The notes beneath the pieces are model-generated. The model had not been told where the DNA came from. It saw only the letters and a list, made by a program, of their open reading frames with translations, and did no database searches. This document shows, piece by piece, positions 1 to 5,822 of a DNA stretch of 5,980 bases (positions are counted from its first letter, which is position 1; every line of letters begins with the position of its first letter). Origin of the DNA: Robiginitomaculum sp. (GTDB lineage: Bacteria; Pseudomonadota; Alphaproteobacteria; Caulobacterales; Maricaulaceae); contig NVVO01000018.1 in assembly GCA_002733385.1 (NCBI GenBank), positions 57,922 through 63,901 on the forward strand. The letters run 5' to 3'. The position numbers and the translations under genes are program-made.

Positions 1-190
1 TTGAACTGGCCGCAAATTTTTCCACATAGCTTCGCGCACTGCCCCCAGGGTCATTGTCGGCCACGATAATTTCCAAAGCGAGGTCGCCCGGGTTTTGCCC
101 CACCAAACTTTCCAGCGCGGTTTGTAATCCTTGGGGTCTGCGAAAAGTTGGCAAAATAATTGATACGCCATTTTTTATGGATTTAGCCAT
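1..190 (-). CDS. GT2-family glycosyltransferase, N-terminal part only (cut by window edge)
   Basis: The visible 63 codons read as the start of a GT-A fold, family 2 glycosyltransferase. A beta strand VSIILPTFRR lies at residues 9-18, followed by a helix (QGLQTALESLVGQ) and the second strand EIIVADNDPGG at about 42-52, the usual nucleotide-sugar binding start of these inverting cytoplasmic enzymes. The DXD metal motif and catalytic base lie beyond the window. The ATG at 190 overlaps the end of the deacetylase gene by 8 nt, so it is the fifth gene of the same operon and is probably translationally coupled. In context it should add one sugar to the lipid-linked repeat unit. Caulobacter needs an additional GT2 enzyme (HfsL) for holdfast, encoded elsewhere in that genome. 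This gene could be its counterpart, but 63 residues cannot decide that. The family call is firm; the specific role is inference. Confidence 0.85.
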   Translation of the reverse strand, partial: MAKSIKNGVSIILPTFRRPQGLQTALESLVGQNPGDLALEIIVADNDPGGSARSYVEKFAASS

Positions 191-950
191 TTTGTTTCTC
201 CACCATTTCAAGGGCTTCGCCGACCGGTAAAACCGTGGCTCCGCTTGTTTTAACTGCATCAATTATCGTGAGGAATTCCAATGTTGTTACTCCCCACTCA
301 CTGGGGTTTCCCCTCACATCATGGGTAAACAGGATCAACCAACCGGGGCGCTTTTCTAAGCCTTCGATCAAATCCGTGGCACGGCTTAGTTTTGCCCCGG
401 AATATAGAGGAGTGGATTTCAGGCAGTTTAAATCCGTTCTTCCTCTATTAACGCCGGGTGTGACCCCGCGCATGGTTTTGAAATGGGATTGCAGAGCCGT
501 TTTATTGGCAATATTTGTAGTGCCGTAAGGCCAGGCGAAATGTTCAATTGGTTTTTTAACCCCCATTTCGCGCAAAGCGGATTTGTTTTGCTCTATTTCG
601 GCCAGCACTTGGTGTTCGCCGCCTTGCCCACAGTCCAGATGCGAATATGTATGTCCGGCAATTTCGTGACCTTTTGTTTGCAGGTACAATAAATCGGCAT
701 CCGTGAAACTGTGGCCGTGATGATTGTGAACACCTGCCAAGCCTGCAGCCACATAAAATGTGGCTAGCCAATTATGTTTGGCCAGCATATCCGCACCCTC
801 ATACAGTGCACTGCGGGGAAAATCGTCAAATGTGAAACTGACGATGGGGCGTTTCAGGGACACCCGAATATCTCGTCTGGCTCGCATGGGTAAGAGCTTG
901 CGCGAAATTTTGGCGCTCAAGGATGCGGAGGGTTGGTAGGGCGCGTTCAT
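183..950 (-). CDS. hfsH: Polysaccharide deacetylase (NodB/CE4), HfsH-like holdfast deacetylase
   Basis: Predicted metal-dependent de-N-acetylase of 255 aa, expected to remove acetyl groups from GlcNAc residues of the exopolysaccharide unit. CE4 motifs are visible: motif 1 TFDD with D42 (base) and D43 (metal ligand); motif 2 HTYSH with metal ligands H100 and H104; motif 3 as AWPYG at 139-143, without the arginine of the classical RxPY form; and a late LFTHD with H210. The chosen start is the ATG at 950, which overlaps the TGA of the preceding glycosyltransferase as ATGA. The same frame is open up to an ATG at 1028, but that extension would overlap the neighbour by about 80 nt. The short form shows no signal peptide or membrane segment, so it probably acts in the cytoplasm on lipid-linked intermediates. 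Position after the sugar transferase, flippase and GT2 genes matches hfsEFGH. In Caulobacter HfsH is needed for normal holdfast adhesion and cohesion. CE4 membership is firm; the HfsH assignment rests on gene order and motifs. Confidence 0.85.
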   Translation of the reverse strand: MNAPYQPSASLSAKISRKLLPMRARRDIRVSLKRPIVSFTFDDFPRSALYEGADMLAKHNWLATFYVAAGLAGVHNHHGHSFTDADLLYLQTKGHEIAGHTYSHLDCGQGGEHQVLAEIEQNKSALREMGVKKPIEHFAWPYGTTNIANKTALQSHFKTMRGVTPGVNRGRTDLNCLKSTPLYSGAKLSRATDLIEGLEKRPGWLILFTHDVRGNPSEWGVTTLEFLTIIDAVKTSGATVLPVGEALEMVEKQNG

Positions 951-1924
951 GACACGGCTTTCAATGACCCGGCTTTCAAGGCTATGTCCTGCAATGACAT
1001 AGCTTGGGAATACCAAGACGCCCGCCATAATTTAAGGGCTAGCAGTCGAAATTTTGTCGGTACCACGGACGAACGCACCAAAGCTCTCAGCAATGGCCGC
1101 ATCAGTTTTTGCCCCGGCACATGTTTGAGCCTTTGGCTCATTTTATACAAAGTTAGCGTTTTTGCCAGTTCCGGGTGGGCGCTGGTGAAACGTATATAAT
1201 TGGCTGCGCTATCTTTGAAGCGCGTCAGCAGTGTTTCCGTGGTTTCCAAGCCCAGATGCAAGGCCGGAATATCGGCGTGTTTTAACCTGTATGTTTTTGC
1301 CACCCGCGCCGCCCATTCACTATCTTCCCAACCCCAGCCGATAAAACCGGGATCAAATGGCTCGGCGTCCAGAATATCGGCGCGTACACATAAATTGGAC
1401 GAACACACATATTGCGCCCCGTTTTTGCTGCGGGCTTCTGCGCCCAGACAATCGGAGGTTTTCGAGAACGCCCGGTGCAGTTCCGTGTCGTCGGATTGTT
1501 TGCGCGTCGGCACCGTAAATCCGCCAAATATGATGTCGGCGTCCCCCGCCTTGAGGGCAGTCAGATAGTCAGCCAAAAATGTACTCTCTTGCGGACGCAT
1601 GTCGGCATCAAGGAACAACACCCAATGTGCTTTCGCTTGTGATTTCAGATAATTACGCGCACAGCTTCGGCCTTGGTTTTTAGCCGCAAAGAACAAGCGA
1701 ATGGCGGCACGGCTTTTGTCTGCCGCATGCCCAAGGCGGGTATTGACATTGGCGTCATTGGTGCCATCGTCATAGAGCAGTATCTCCACATCACCTACCG
1801 TCTCGGCCTGCACCAATAAATCACTGAGCAATAAATTCGGATCGTCGCGGTAATAGGGTATCAATACGGACAGACGCGGAGGCTTTGCTGATTGGGCCGC
1901 CGTATTTTGGTGATGTGTAATCAT
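947..1924 (-). CDS. hfsG: GT2-family glycosyltransferase, HfsG-like
   Basis: Cytoplasmic, inverting glycosyltransferase of 325 aa that should transfer a sugar (GlcNAc is the one proposed for Caulobacter HfsG) from a nucleotide donor to the undecaprenyl-linked holdfast unit. Visible GT-A landmarks in order are LSVLIPYYRDDP at 18-29, ILLYDDGTND at 48-57, KNQGRSCARN at 82-91, the metal-binding LDAD at 105-108, and the late GWGWEDSEW at 196-204 with the E200/D201 catalytic pair typical of the family. A basic C-terminal region of about 100 residues follows. No transmembrane helix is evident. The ATG at 1924 overlaps the flippase stop as ATGA, and the gene's own TGA overlaps the deacetylase ATG in the same way. 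The last ten residues are a duplicated pentapeptide (LKAGS-LKAVS) made by a 15-nt tandem repeat ending at the stop. Enzyme family is certain; sugar specificity is not visible in the sequence. Confidence 0.82.
   Translation of the reverse strand: MITHHQNTAAQSAKPPRLSVLIPYYRDDPNLLLSDLLVQAETVGDVEILLYDDGTNDANVNTRLGHAADKSRAAIRLFFAAKNQGRSCARNYLKSQAKAHWVLFLDADMRPQESTFLADYLTALKAGDADIIFGGFTVPTRKQSDDTELHRAFSKTSDCLGAEARSKNGAQYVCSSNLCVRADILDAEPFDPGFIGWGWEDSEWAARVAKTYRLKHADIPALHLGLETTETLLTRFKDSAANYIRFTSAHPELAKTLTLYKMSQRLKHVPGQKLMRPLLRALVRSSVVPTKFRLLALKLWRASWYSQAMSLQDIALKAGSLKAVS
950..979 (-). repeat. 15-nt tandem duplication at the end of hfsG
   Basis: Two head-to-tail 15-mers on the minus strand, TTGAAAGCCGGGTCA (979-965) and TTGAAAGCCGTGTCA (964-950), differ at one base. 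They encode LKAGS and LKAVS and stop directly before the final GA of the TGA stop, so the second copy ends in the hfsH start overlap. The duplication is in frame and adds five residues to the HfsG C-terminus. Confidence 0.85.
981..1003 (-). repeat. Perfect inverted repeat near the hfsG 3' end
   Basis: GCTATGTC (981-988) and GACATAGC (996-1003) are perfect 8-nt inverted arms around a 7-nt loop. In the transcript this would be a hairpin about 30 nt before the hfsH start codon, inside hfsG coding sequence. No U-tract follows on the transcribed strand, so it is not an intrinsic terminator. A role in hfsH translation or mRNA stability is possible but unproven. Confidence 0.55.
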
Positions 1925-3414
1925 GGCAATGGCTCCGGCACAGGCTTTGGCAATGCAGGCTTTATGCGACTGTTGATTTTATCCAGCACACCCTTGAGTA
2001 AAGTCCGACAATTGGCCGCATTGAGCGAAAGCACAACGGCTGCGTAAACCAGTGCGCCGACAGCGGCTTTAACCAGCAATTCCAATACATCCGCCAAATT
2101 ATCTACCGCGTCCGGCAGTGCCAAAACCGCACCCGCCATTAAAGCACAAGCAAAGGCGGATTGCCCAAATACCTTAACCGGCAGTGGCAAGGGGAATGAA
2201 CGCCGGGCTACAACAAAACTTAGCACCAGGCCAATTCCGTAAGCGGTCAATGTCGCCCACACTGCGCCGCTAAGCCCGTGGATCGGGATCAACCAAATAT
2301 TCAAAACCACATTGATAAATACCGGCGGGATCATGGTGATGGCCAACAGCCCGGTCTTGCGCGACAACATAAAGGCACGCTGGGCATAATAGGCGATAAA
2401 GCCGTTCATCACGCCGACAAAAGCAATCCACGGCATGATTTTAACGGCTTCGGCCCGCACGCTTCCGCCCAAAATAAATCCGGCGGGTTCCGCCACCAAT
2501 GCAATACCGGTGGCGGCAGGTAAAATCACCAACAGCAATATTTCTCCGTAATTCTTCAAGACTTTTTTCGTGGTCTCTAGCCCGTCTTGTTCCAATGATG
2601 TGATGGCAATGGGGGTGATGGCCATAGCAATCCAGATGAACAATACATCCAAAGACCGATTGGCTAGATTATAGCCGGCATTATATTGCCCGACCGCCAG
2701 ATCGTCCATAAAATATTTGATGAAAAACAAATCGCCTTGGGACAATATATAACTCATCATCAAGGCAAAACATATGGGCATGCCGTAAGCAAAATATTGT
2801 TTTACGCGCACTTTATTGATTTCGCCGCCGCGCATGCGCTTGAGCATAAACGGCAGATCAACCAATACTGCCAGCCCGCTAGCGGCCATGATACCAATAA
2901 AGGGCGCGACCTCTCGCAAGGGCGTCACCAGAATAAGCACAATCCCAAGACCAAACCCGAACAGGCTTTGTGACGAGTGAATGGCACTAAAGCGGCCAAT
3001 GCGGTGGGCGGCTTTATGGGCCTCGATGCCGATATTATAGATTAGCGTCAAACAGGTAGACGCCAAGGCAAAACCCAAAATGGTTTTCATGGTGTTTTCA
3101 ATGGGCAGGATAAAGATAAATCCCATAAACAAAGGCAAGCCAATCAAGGCCATAATGACGGCGGTGACATAGCTGGTTTTGAGATGGCTAGCCAATTGTC
3201 CGCGCCGCTCAGCCCTTGCGTAAAATCTGGCCATGGCCGCTTCAATCCAGGTGAAAAACACCATATGAATAAAGTGCAGGCTGGCAATGGCCAAAGCATA
3301 ACGGCCAAATTCCGCCCCGTCAAACAGGCGTGTCAAAATGGCAATCGTGCCAAAACTAATGACAATATTGGCCAGATTGACCGGAACATATCCAAGAATT
3401 TGCCGCCAAATCAT
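1921..3414 (-). CDS. hfsF: Wzx-type polysaccharide flippase (MOP/MATE-like), HfsF-like
   Basis: Inner-membrane protein of 497 aa with roughly 12-14 hydrophobic helices spread over the whole length (for example about 8-30, 83-104, 112-128, 150-190, 250-272, 288-310, 355-375, 418-436, 450-466). This is the size and layout of O-antigen/exopolysaccharide translocases that move lipid-linked repeat units from cytoplasm to periplasm. The RLFDGAEFGRYALA segment near 30-43 resembles the N-terminal loop of this family. The C-terminus ends in a proline-rich tail (PALPKPVPEPLP). Two starts are adjacent: GTG at 3417 and ATG at 3414. The ATG is preferred because AGGAG at 3421-3425 sits 6 nt from it and only 3 nt from the GTG. 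That ribosome site overlaps the TAG stop of the upstream transferase gene, so translation is probably coupled. Context between sugar transferase and GT2 genes supports the HfsF identity; a generic exopolysaccharide flippase is the alternative. Confidence 0.82.
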   Translation of the reverse strand: MIWRQILGYVPVNLANIVISFGTIAILTRLFDGAEFGRYALAIASLHFIHMVFFTWIEAAMARFYARAERRGQLASHLKTSYVTAVIMALIGLPLFMGFIFILPIENTMKTILGFALASTCLTLIYNIGIEAHKAAHRIGRFSAIHSSQSLFGFGLGIVLILVTPLREVAPFIGIMAASGLAVLVDLPFMLKRMRGGEINKVRVKQYFAYGMPICFALMMSYILSQGDLFFIKYFMDDLAVGQYNAGYNLANRSLDVLFIWIAMAITPIAITSLEQDGLETTKKVLKNYGEILLLVILPAATGIALVAEPAGFILGGSVRAEAVKIMPWIAFVGVMNGFIAYYAQRAFMLSRKTGLLAITMIPPVFINVVLNIWLIPIHGLSGAVWATLTAYGIGLVLSFVVARRSFPLPLPVKVFGQSAFACALMAGAVLALPDAVDNLADVLELLVKAAVGALVYAAVVLSLNAANCRTLLKGVLDKINSRIKPALPKPVPEPLP

Positions 3415-3420
3415 CACATA

Positions 3421-3425
3421 CTCCT
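3421..3425 (-). promoter_or_regulatory. Ribosome binding site of the flippase gene
   Basis: AGGAG on the minus strand, embedded in the stop codon of the upstream gene (TAGGAG), 6 nt before the ATG at 3414 and 3 nt before the GTG at 3417. The spacing decides for the ATG start. It is the only clear Shine-Dalgarno sequence noted in the operon; the following genes start inside the preceding reading frame. Confidence 0.7.
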
Positions 3426-5088
3426 AGCGGTCGTTCTCGCTGTCGCCGAGCAAGCAAGGCAGGGTTTTGACCATGACCATCAGATCAAAGAAAAACCCGG
3501 AGCGTTCAATATATTCAATATCCAATTGCACGCGACGGGCCACACTTTTGGCGTCGTGCAAAGGCCCGCGTGAGCCGTTGATTTGCGCCCATCCAGTTAG
3601 ACCCGGCTTGACCTTGAGGCGGTGGGCATATTCGTCCACAAGCTTATAGGTTTCCACATTGCCCGTATGCATGCCAACGGCGTGGGGTCGCGGCCCGACC
3701 AGAGACATATCGCCTTTTAAAACATTGAGCAGTTGCGGCAATTCGTCCAGACTGGTTTTGCGAATAAACCGGCCGACACGGGTGACGCGGTTATCGCCTG
3801 CGACCACTTGGGATTTGGCGTCTTTGTCCTCGTCCTCGATTTTAAGTGAGCGAAATTTAAACACTTCAAACACCCGGTTGTTGAAACCTTGACGCTTTTG
3901 CTTGAACAAAACCGGGCCGGAACTATCGAGTTTTATGGCAAGTGCGATAAGTGCCAACACAGGAGCCCCGAACAATAATGCGCTGCCGCTGATGACAATA
4001 TCGACCATGCGCTTGGTGAAAATCTGGCGACCTGAAAATGGCTGACCGGTTATTTCGCGCATGCCGATTTCAGCGATCTGGGTCAGGCGTTGTTGCACAT
4101 GGTCAAGATGTTCAAACTCGTCAACTACAAATGCGATGCGGTTGGGCAATTTTCGCACCTGGCGAACAAATGCATTTTTTCGCTCGCTGGCAATGTCTGG
4201 CAAGGTGACAATAATCCTGTCTACATAAGGAAGCGCGTCCCAGTTTAACATGTCCTCGATCTTTCCCACCACGGGAACACCGTGAATATTATGGGGGGCA
4301 CGAGATAGACGCTCGTCAAAAATTGCCAATATATTCAGCTCGCGTGTGCGCGCATTCTCCTCGATCAAGCGTCTGGCGGCTTCGGTGGCACCCAACATGA
4401 TAATGGTCGGAATAAGTTGTCCGCGTTCATGCTGGCGCTTGATCAAGACATAATAGACAGAGTGCAAAACCAACAATGTCGCCGTGGCCATAAGTCCAGA
4501 AATAGCCAGAGCATCAGGGATAAATGTTACCGGCTTGAAGATTAGGGCTGTGGACAGCCACACGCCCAGCGCCGCTGCGGCCCCGAGCAATACGCGCTTC
4601 ATATGACCGCTATAACTTTCTGCTGGTGAAAAATGATGGGCCTTGACCAGATACATGGCCGCGAGAAATCCCAAAGCACCAGACAAGCCTGCGGCCAATG
4701 GTGCCAGCGCGCCATTGTTATTGGTGCCGATATAACCGCTCCAGACAGATATCAAAATCACCGCTGTAACAAACAGTGCATCAATAACCCGCAAGGAAAA
4801 GCGCAAGGCCGACATATTACCGGTTTGGGCCGGAAACCGGATATCAGACAGCTTGACCCGTGGTTTCGGCTTGACGGTTTGGGAGGTCTGTCCGGTTCTC
4901 TTGGCAAAGGCCTCCAGGGTTTCGATTTGCATATTAGGCATATTAGACATATTAGCCGTTGCTCCCGGCATCGGCATTGTAGGAAGTTTTGTTGGGCCAA
5001 CACCCGATTTATTCATTTGTACCATTTTACCCACCACATTATTTTGTCCGACCCTATGCCAAGAGGGAAAATTTTCTGTAAACATCAT
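3424..5088 (-). CDS. hfsE: Polyprenyl-phosphate sugar-1-phosphate transferase, HfsE-like initiating enzyme
   Basis: Polytopic membrane enzyme (up to 554 aa) that should start repeat-unit synthesis by moving a sugar-1-phosphate from a UDP-sugar to undecaprenyl phosphate. Layout: a polar, Met/Asn/Thr-rich tail (1-95), four hydrophobic segments (about 103-120, 130-147, 165-183, 195-214), a CoA_binding_3-like nucleotide fold (about 226-345) and a C-terminal Bac_transf domain (about 355-545). Bac_transf landmarks are KRMVD at 359-363 leading into the membrane hairpin, LFKQKRQG at 394-401, KFRSL at 411-415, DELPQLLNVLKGDMSLVGPRP at 448-468 with the D448-E449 pair equivalent to the catalytic Asp-Glu of PglC, and VKPGLTGWAQING at 493-505. 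It is the first gene after the CtrA-like box. The start is uncertain: the ATGs at 5088 and 5085 have no good ribosome site, and ATGs at 5025 and 5016 remain possible because the tail is poorly conserved. The family is certain; HfsE (versus PssY/PssZ-like) is inferred from the adjoining FGH genes. Confidence 0.85.
   Translation of the reverse strand: MMFTENFPSWHRVGQNNVVGKMVQMNKSGVGPTKLPTMPMPGATANMSNMPNMQIETLEAFAKRTGQTSQTVKPKPRVKLSDIRFPAQTGNMSALRFSLRVIDALFVTAVILISVWSGYIGTNNNGALAPLAAGLSGALGFLAAMYLVKAHHFSPAESYSGHMKRVLLGAAAALGVWLSTALIFKPVTFIPDALAISGLMATATLLVLHSVYYVLIKRQHERGQLIPTIIMLGATEAARRLIEENARTRELNILAIFDERLSRAPHNIHGVPVVGKIEDMLNWDALPYVDRIIVTLPDIASERKNAFVRQVRKLPNRIAFVVDEFEHLDHVQQRLTQIAEIGMREITGQPFSGRQIFTKRMVDIVISGSALLFGAPVLALIALAIKLDSSGPVLFKQKRQGFNNRVFEVFKFRSLKIEDEDKDAKSQVVAGDNRVTRVGRFIRKTSLDELPQLLNVLKGDMSLVGPRPHAVGMHTGNVETYKLVDEYAHRLKVKPGLTGWAQINGSRGPLHDAKSVARRVQLDIEYIERSGFFFDLMVMVKTLPCLLGDSENDR
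4930..4956 (-). repeat. Triplicated 9-nt unit in the hfsE 5' region
   Basis: Three tandem 9-mers, catattagg, catattaga and catattagc (plus-strand reading), differ only in the last base. On the coding strand they give ANM-SNM-PNM at about residues 45-53 of the HfsE N-terminal tail. A Met/Pro-rich stretch (TMPMPGAT) precedes it. The unit is a multiple of three, so copy changes would alter tail length without breaking the gene. Confidence 0.85.
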
Positions 5089-5171
5089 GCTGTTTATGTG
5101 GGGAGAAATGTGGGCTACGTCGCGACCATTTCACGGGATTGTTCTGATACGGGTCAGATGTTTGTTTTCAT

Positions 5172-5188
5172 GGTTAATGCCTGGTTAA
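5172..5188 (-). promoter_or_regulatory. CtrA-type binding site upstream of the hfs operon
   Basis: On the minus strand the sequence reads TTAA-CCAGGCA-TTAACC, an exact match to the alphaproteobacterial CtrA consensus TTAA-N7-TTAAC in the orientation of hfsE. Half-sites are at 5185-5188 and 5174-5177, 11 bp apart and so on the same helix face. The box lies about 86 bp before the hfsE ATG and about 80 bp before the divergent tRNA gene. No convincing -10 could be fixed (TATCAG at 5149-5144 on the minus strand is one weak candidate). The match is directly visible; binding and direction of control are inference. Confidence 0.6.
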
Positions 5189-5232
5189 AGGAGGTGAAAA
5201 CGGTTTCTTTTACAAAAAACATCATTCCGCTC

Positions 5233-5261
5233 TTGCAGGAACGCCACGCTTGCGCTAATTC
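5233..5261 (+). promoter_or_regulatory. Possible tRNA-Ser promoter
   Basis: TTGCAG (5233-5238) and TAATTC (5256-5261) are separated by 17 bp and would place transcription start just at or before the tRNA 5' end at 5269. The -35 is reasonable, but the -10 is a poor match and the leader would be extremely short, so this is tentative. Confidence 0.3.
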
Positions 5262-5268
5262 CCCGCTC

Positions 5269-5359
5269 GGAGACGTGGCCGAGTGGTCGAAGGCGCTCCC
5301 CTGCTAAGGGAGTATGGGTCATAAGCCCATCGAGGGTTCGAATCCCTTCGTCTCCGCCA
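5269..5359 (+). tRNA. tRNA-Ser(GCU)
   Basis: All arms of a class II tRNA can be paired. The acceptor stem is GGAGACG (5269-5275) with CGTCTCC (5349-5355), followed by discriminator G and a genome-encoded CCA (5357-5359). The anticodon stem CTCCC/GGGAG (5296-5300, 5308-5312) encloses the loop CTGCTAA, giving anticodon GCT at 5303-5305, which reads AGC/AGU serine codons. The long variable arm ATGGG/CCCAT (5314-5318, 5326-5330) is typical of serine tRNAs. The T-arm is GAGGG-TTCGAAT-CCCTT (5332-5348). The gene is intact, 91 nt with CCA, and divergent from the hfs operon. Mobile-element relics lie directly downstream, as is common at tRNA integration sites. Confidence 0.97.
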
Positions 5360-5570
5360 TTGCCTTTGGCACAAACCACCTGACACACACTGCTCAAGAT
5401 AAGTGCCCTAGTAACGGGGACTTAGCCGAGTATAGGGGGTAAAAGTACCGCAGAGACGTCTCAGATAGAGGCGTTTGGGGCCATTTTATCAAATTGTCTC
5501 GGAAGGCAATTTTGGCAGTGGGCTTTTATACACCCTTGATGGTGCAATGTTGCCCTACAGCAATAGGGAT
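5360..5570. other. Gene-free spacer between tRNA-Ser and recombinase relic
   Basis: No credible gene is seen on either strand in this 211-bp stretch. It contains small inverted repeats: a weak TGCC-TTT-GGCA hairpin right after the tRNA (5361-5371, no T-tract), the longer imperfect repeat at 5400-5424, a 10-bp palindrome GAGACGTCTC (5453-5462), AAATTG/CAATTT arms at 5491-5512, and CCCTA/TAGGG arms at 5553-5568 just past the recombinase stop. The last could be a weak end-of-gene hairpin but lacks a U-tract. The stretch may be residual DNA of the integrated element that carried the recombinase. Confidence 0.5.
5400..5424. repeat. Imperfect 9-bp inverted repeat downstream of tRNA-Ser
   Basis: TAAGTGCCC (5400-5408) and GGGGACTTA (5416-5424) pair at eight of nine positions (one G/G mismatch) around the 7-nt loop TAGTAAC. 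No T-run follows on either strand, so an intrinsic terminator is unlikely. Its location between a tRNA and a recombinase relic makes a recombination-site remnant conceivable, but nothing proves it. Confidence 0.45.
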
Positions 5571-5813
5571 TTAAGTAAATCCGAAACGGTTTTGCTGAAC
5601 GTTCCACTCATTTGGGAACTCGGCACTCAATAGGTCTTGTAGGCATAGGCCTTGCGGCTGGGTTCCAGCAAGAATAGCTAGCTGTATATCAGGCGCCAAA
5701 AAGGCTAGTTTGAAATTTTTCCAGACAAGCCGCTTATTCATGTTCATTGATTGAGCAATATCTGTAAGCAATCGTCCATCTGTTCCGAGGTATTGTTGCT
5801 TGATTTGATGTGC
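5571..5813 (-). pseudogene. C-terminal relic of a large serine recombinase (resolvase-family integrase)
   Basis: The minus-strand frame ends at TAA (5571-5573) and encodes the characteristic tail of alphaproteobacterial large serine recombinases. A helix-turn-helix-like stretch (LLTDIAQSMNMNKRLVWKNF) is followed by KLAFLAPDIQLAILAGTQP, then GLCLQDLL, and finally FPNEWNVQQNRFGF near the end, a typical 'W..QR..FGF' terminus. The catalytic N-terminal resolvase domain and most of the recombinase domain are absent. Upstream the frame stays open but runs into DNA that codes for a transposase on the other strand from about 5814-5823, so the gene is truncated there. The left limit is the stop; the right limit is approximate. 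It is most likely a dead remnant of an integrated element beside the tRNA. No start codon or promoter is assigned. Confidence 0.7.
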
Positions 5814-5822
5814 GATCTTATC

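Noticed and set aside
1200..1642. Overlapping open frames on both strands within the GT2 gene
   Set aside because: All lie inside the hfsG frame, whose GT-A motifs are intact from end to end.
3184..3573. Plus-strand open frame spanning the hfsE/hfsF junction
   Set aside because: It is a shadow of two well-supported minus-strand genes, with no recognisable domain and a composition explained by the antisense frame.
5187..5197. Near-perfect Shine-Dalgarno sequence AAAGGAGGTGA on the plus strand
   Set aside because: No ATG, GTG or TTG with usable spacing and an open frame follows before the tRNA; it overlaps the CtrA-like box and is probably chance.
4633..5307. Long plus-strand open frame of 224 codons opposite hfsE and into the tRNA
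   Set aside because: It lies antisense to the conserved hfsE frame, runs into the tRNA, and its Cys/His-rich product shows no recognisable domain.
5361..5371. TGCC-TTT-GGCA hairpin directly after the tRNA as a terminator
   Set aside because: The stem is only 4 bp with a 3-nt loop and no T-tract follows.
5185..5397. Minus-strand open frame over the tRNA, with a stretch reading GGDEGIRTLDGLMTHTPLAG
   Set aside because: It is the antisense translation of tRNA-Ser, a well-known annotation artefact, not a protein gene.
5453..5462. Palindrome GAGACGTCTC resembling the two tRNA acceptor-stem halves joined, considered as an att-site remnant
   Set aside because: The similarity is only 6-7 bases per side and does not extend into the T-arm, as a real tRNA-derived attachment repeat normally would.
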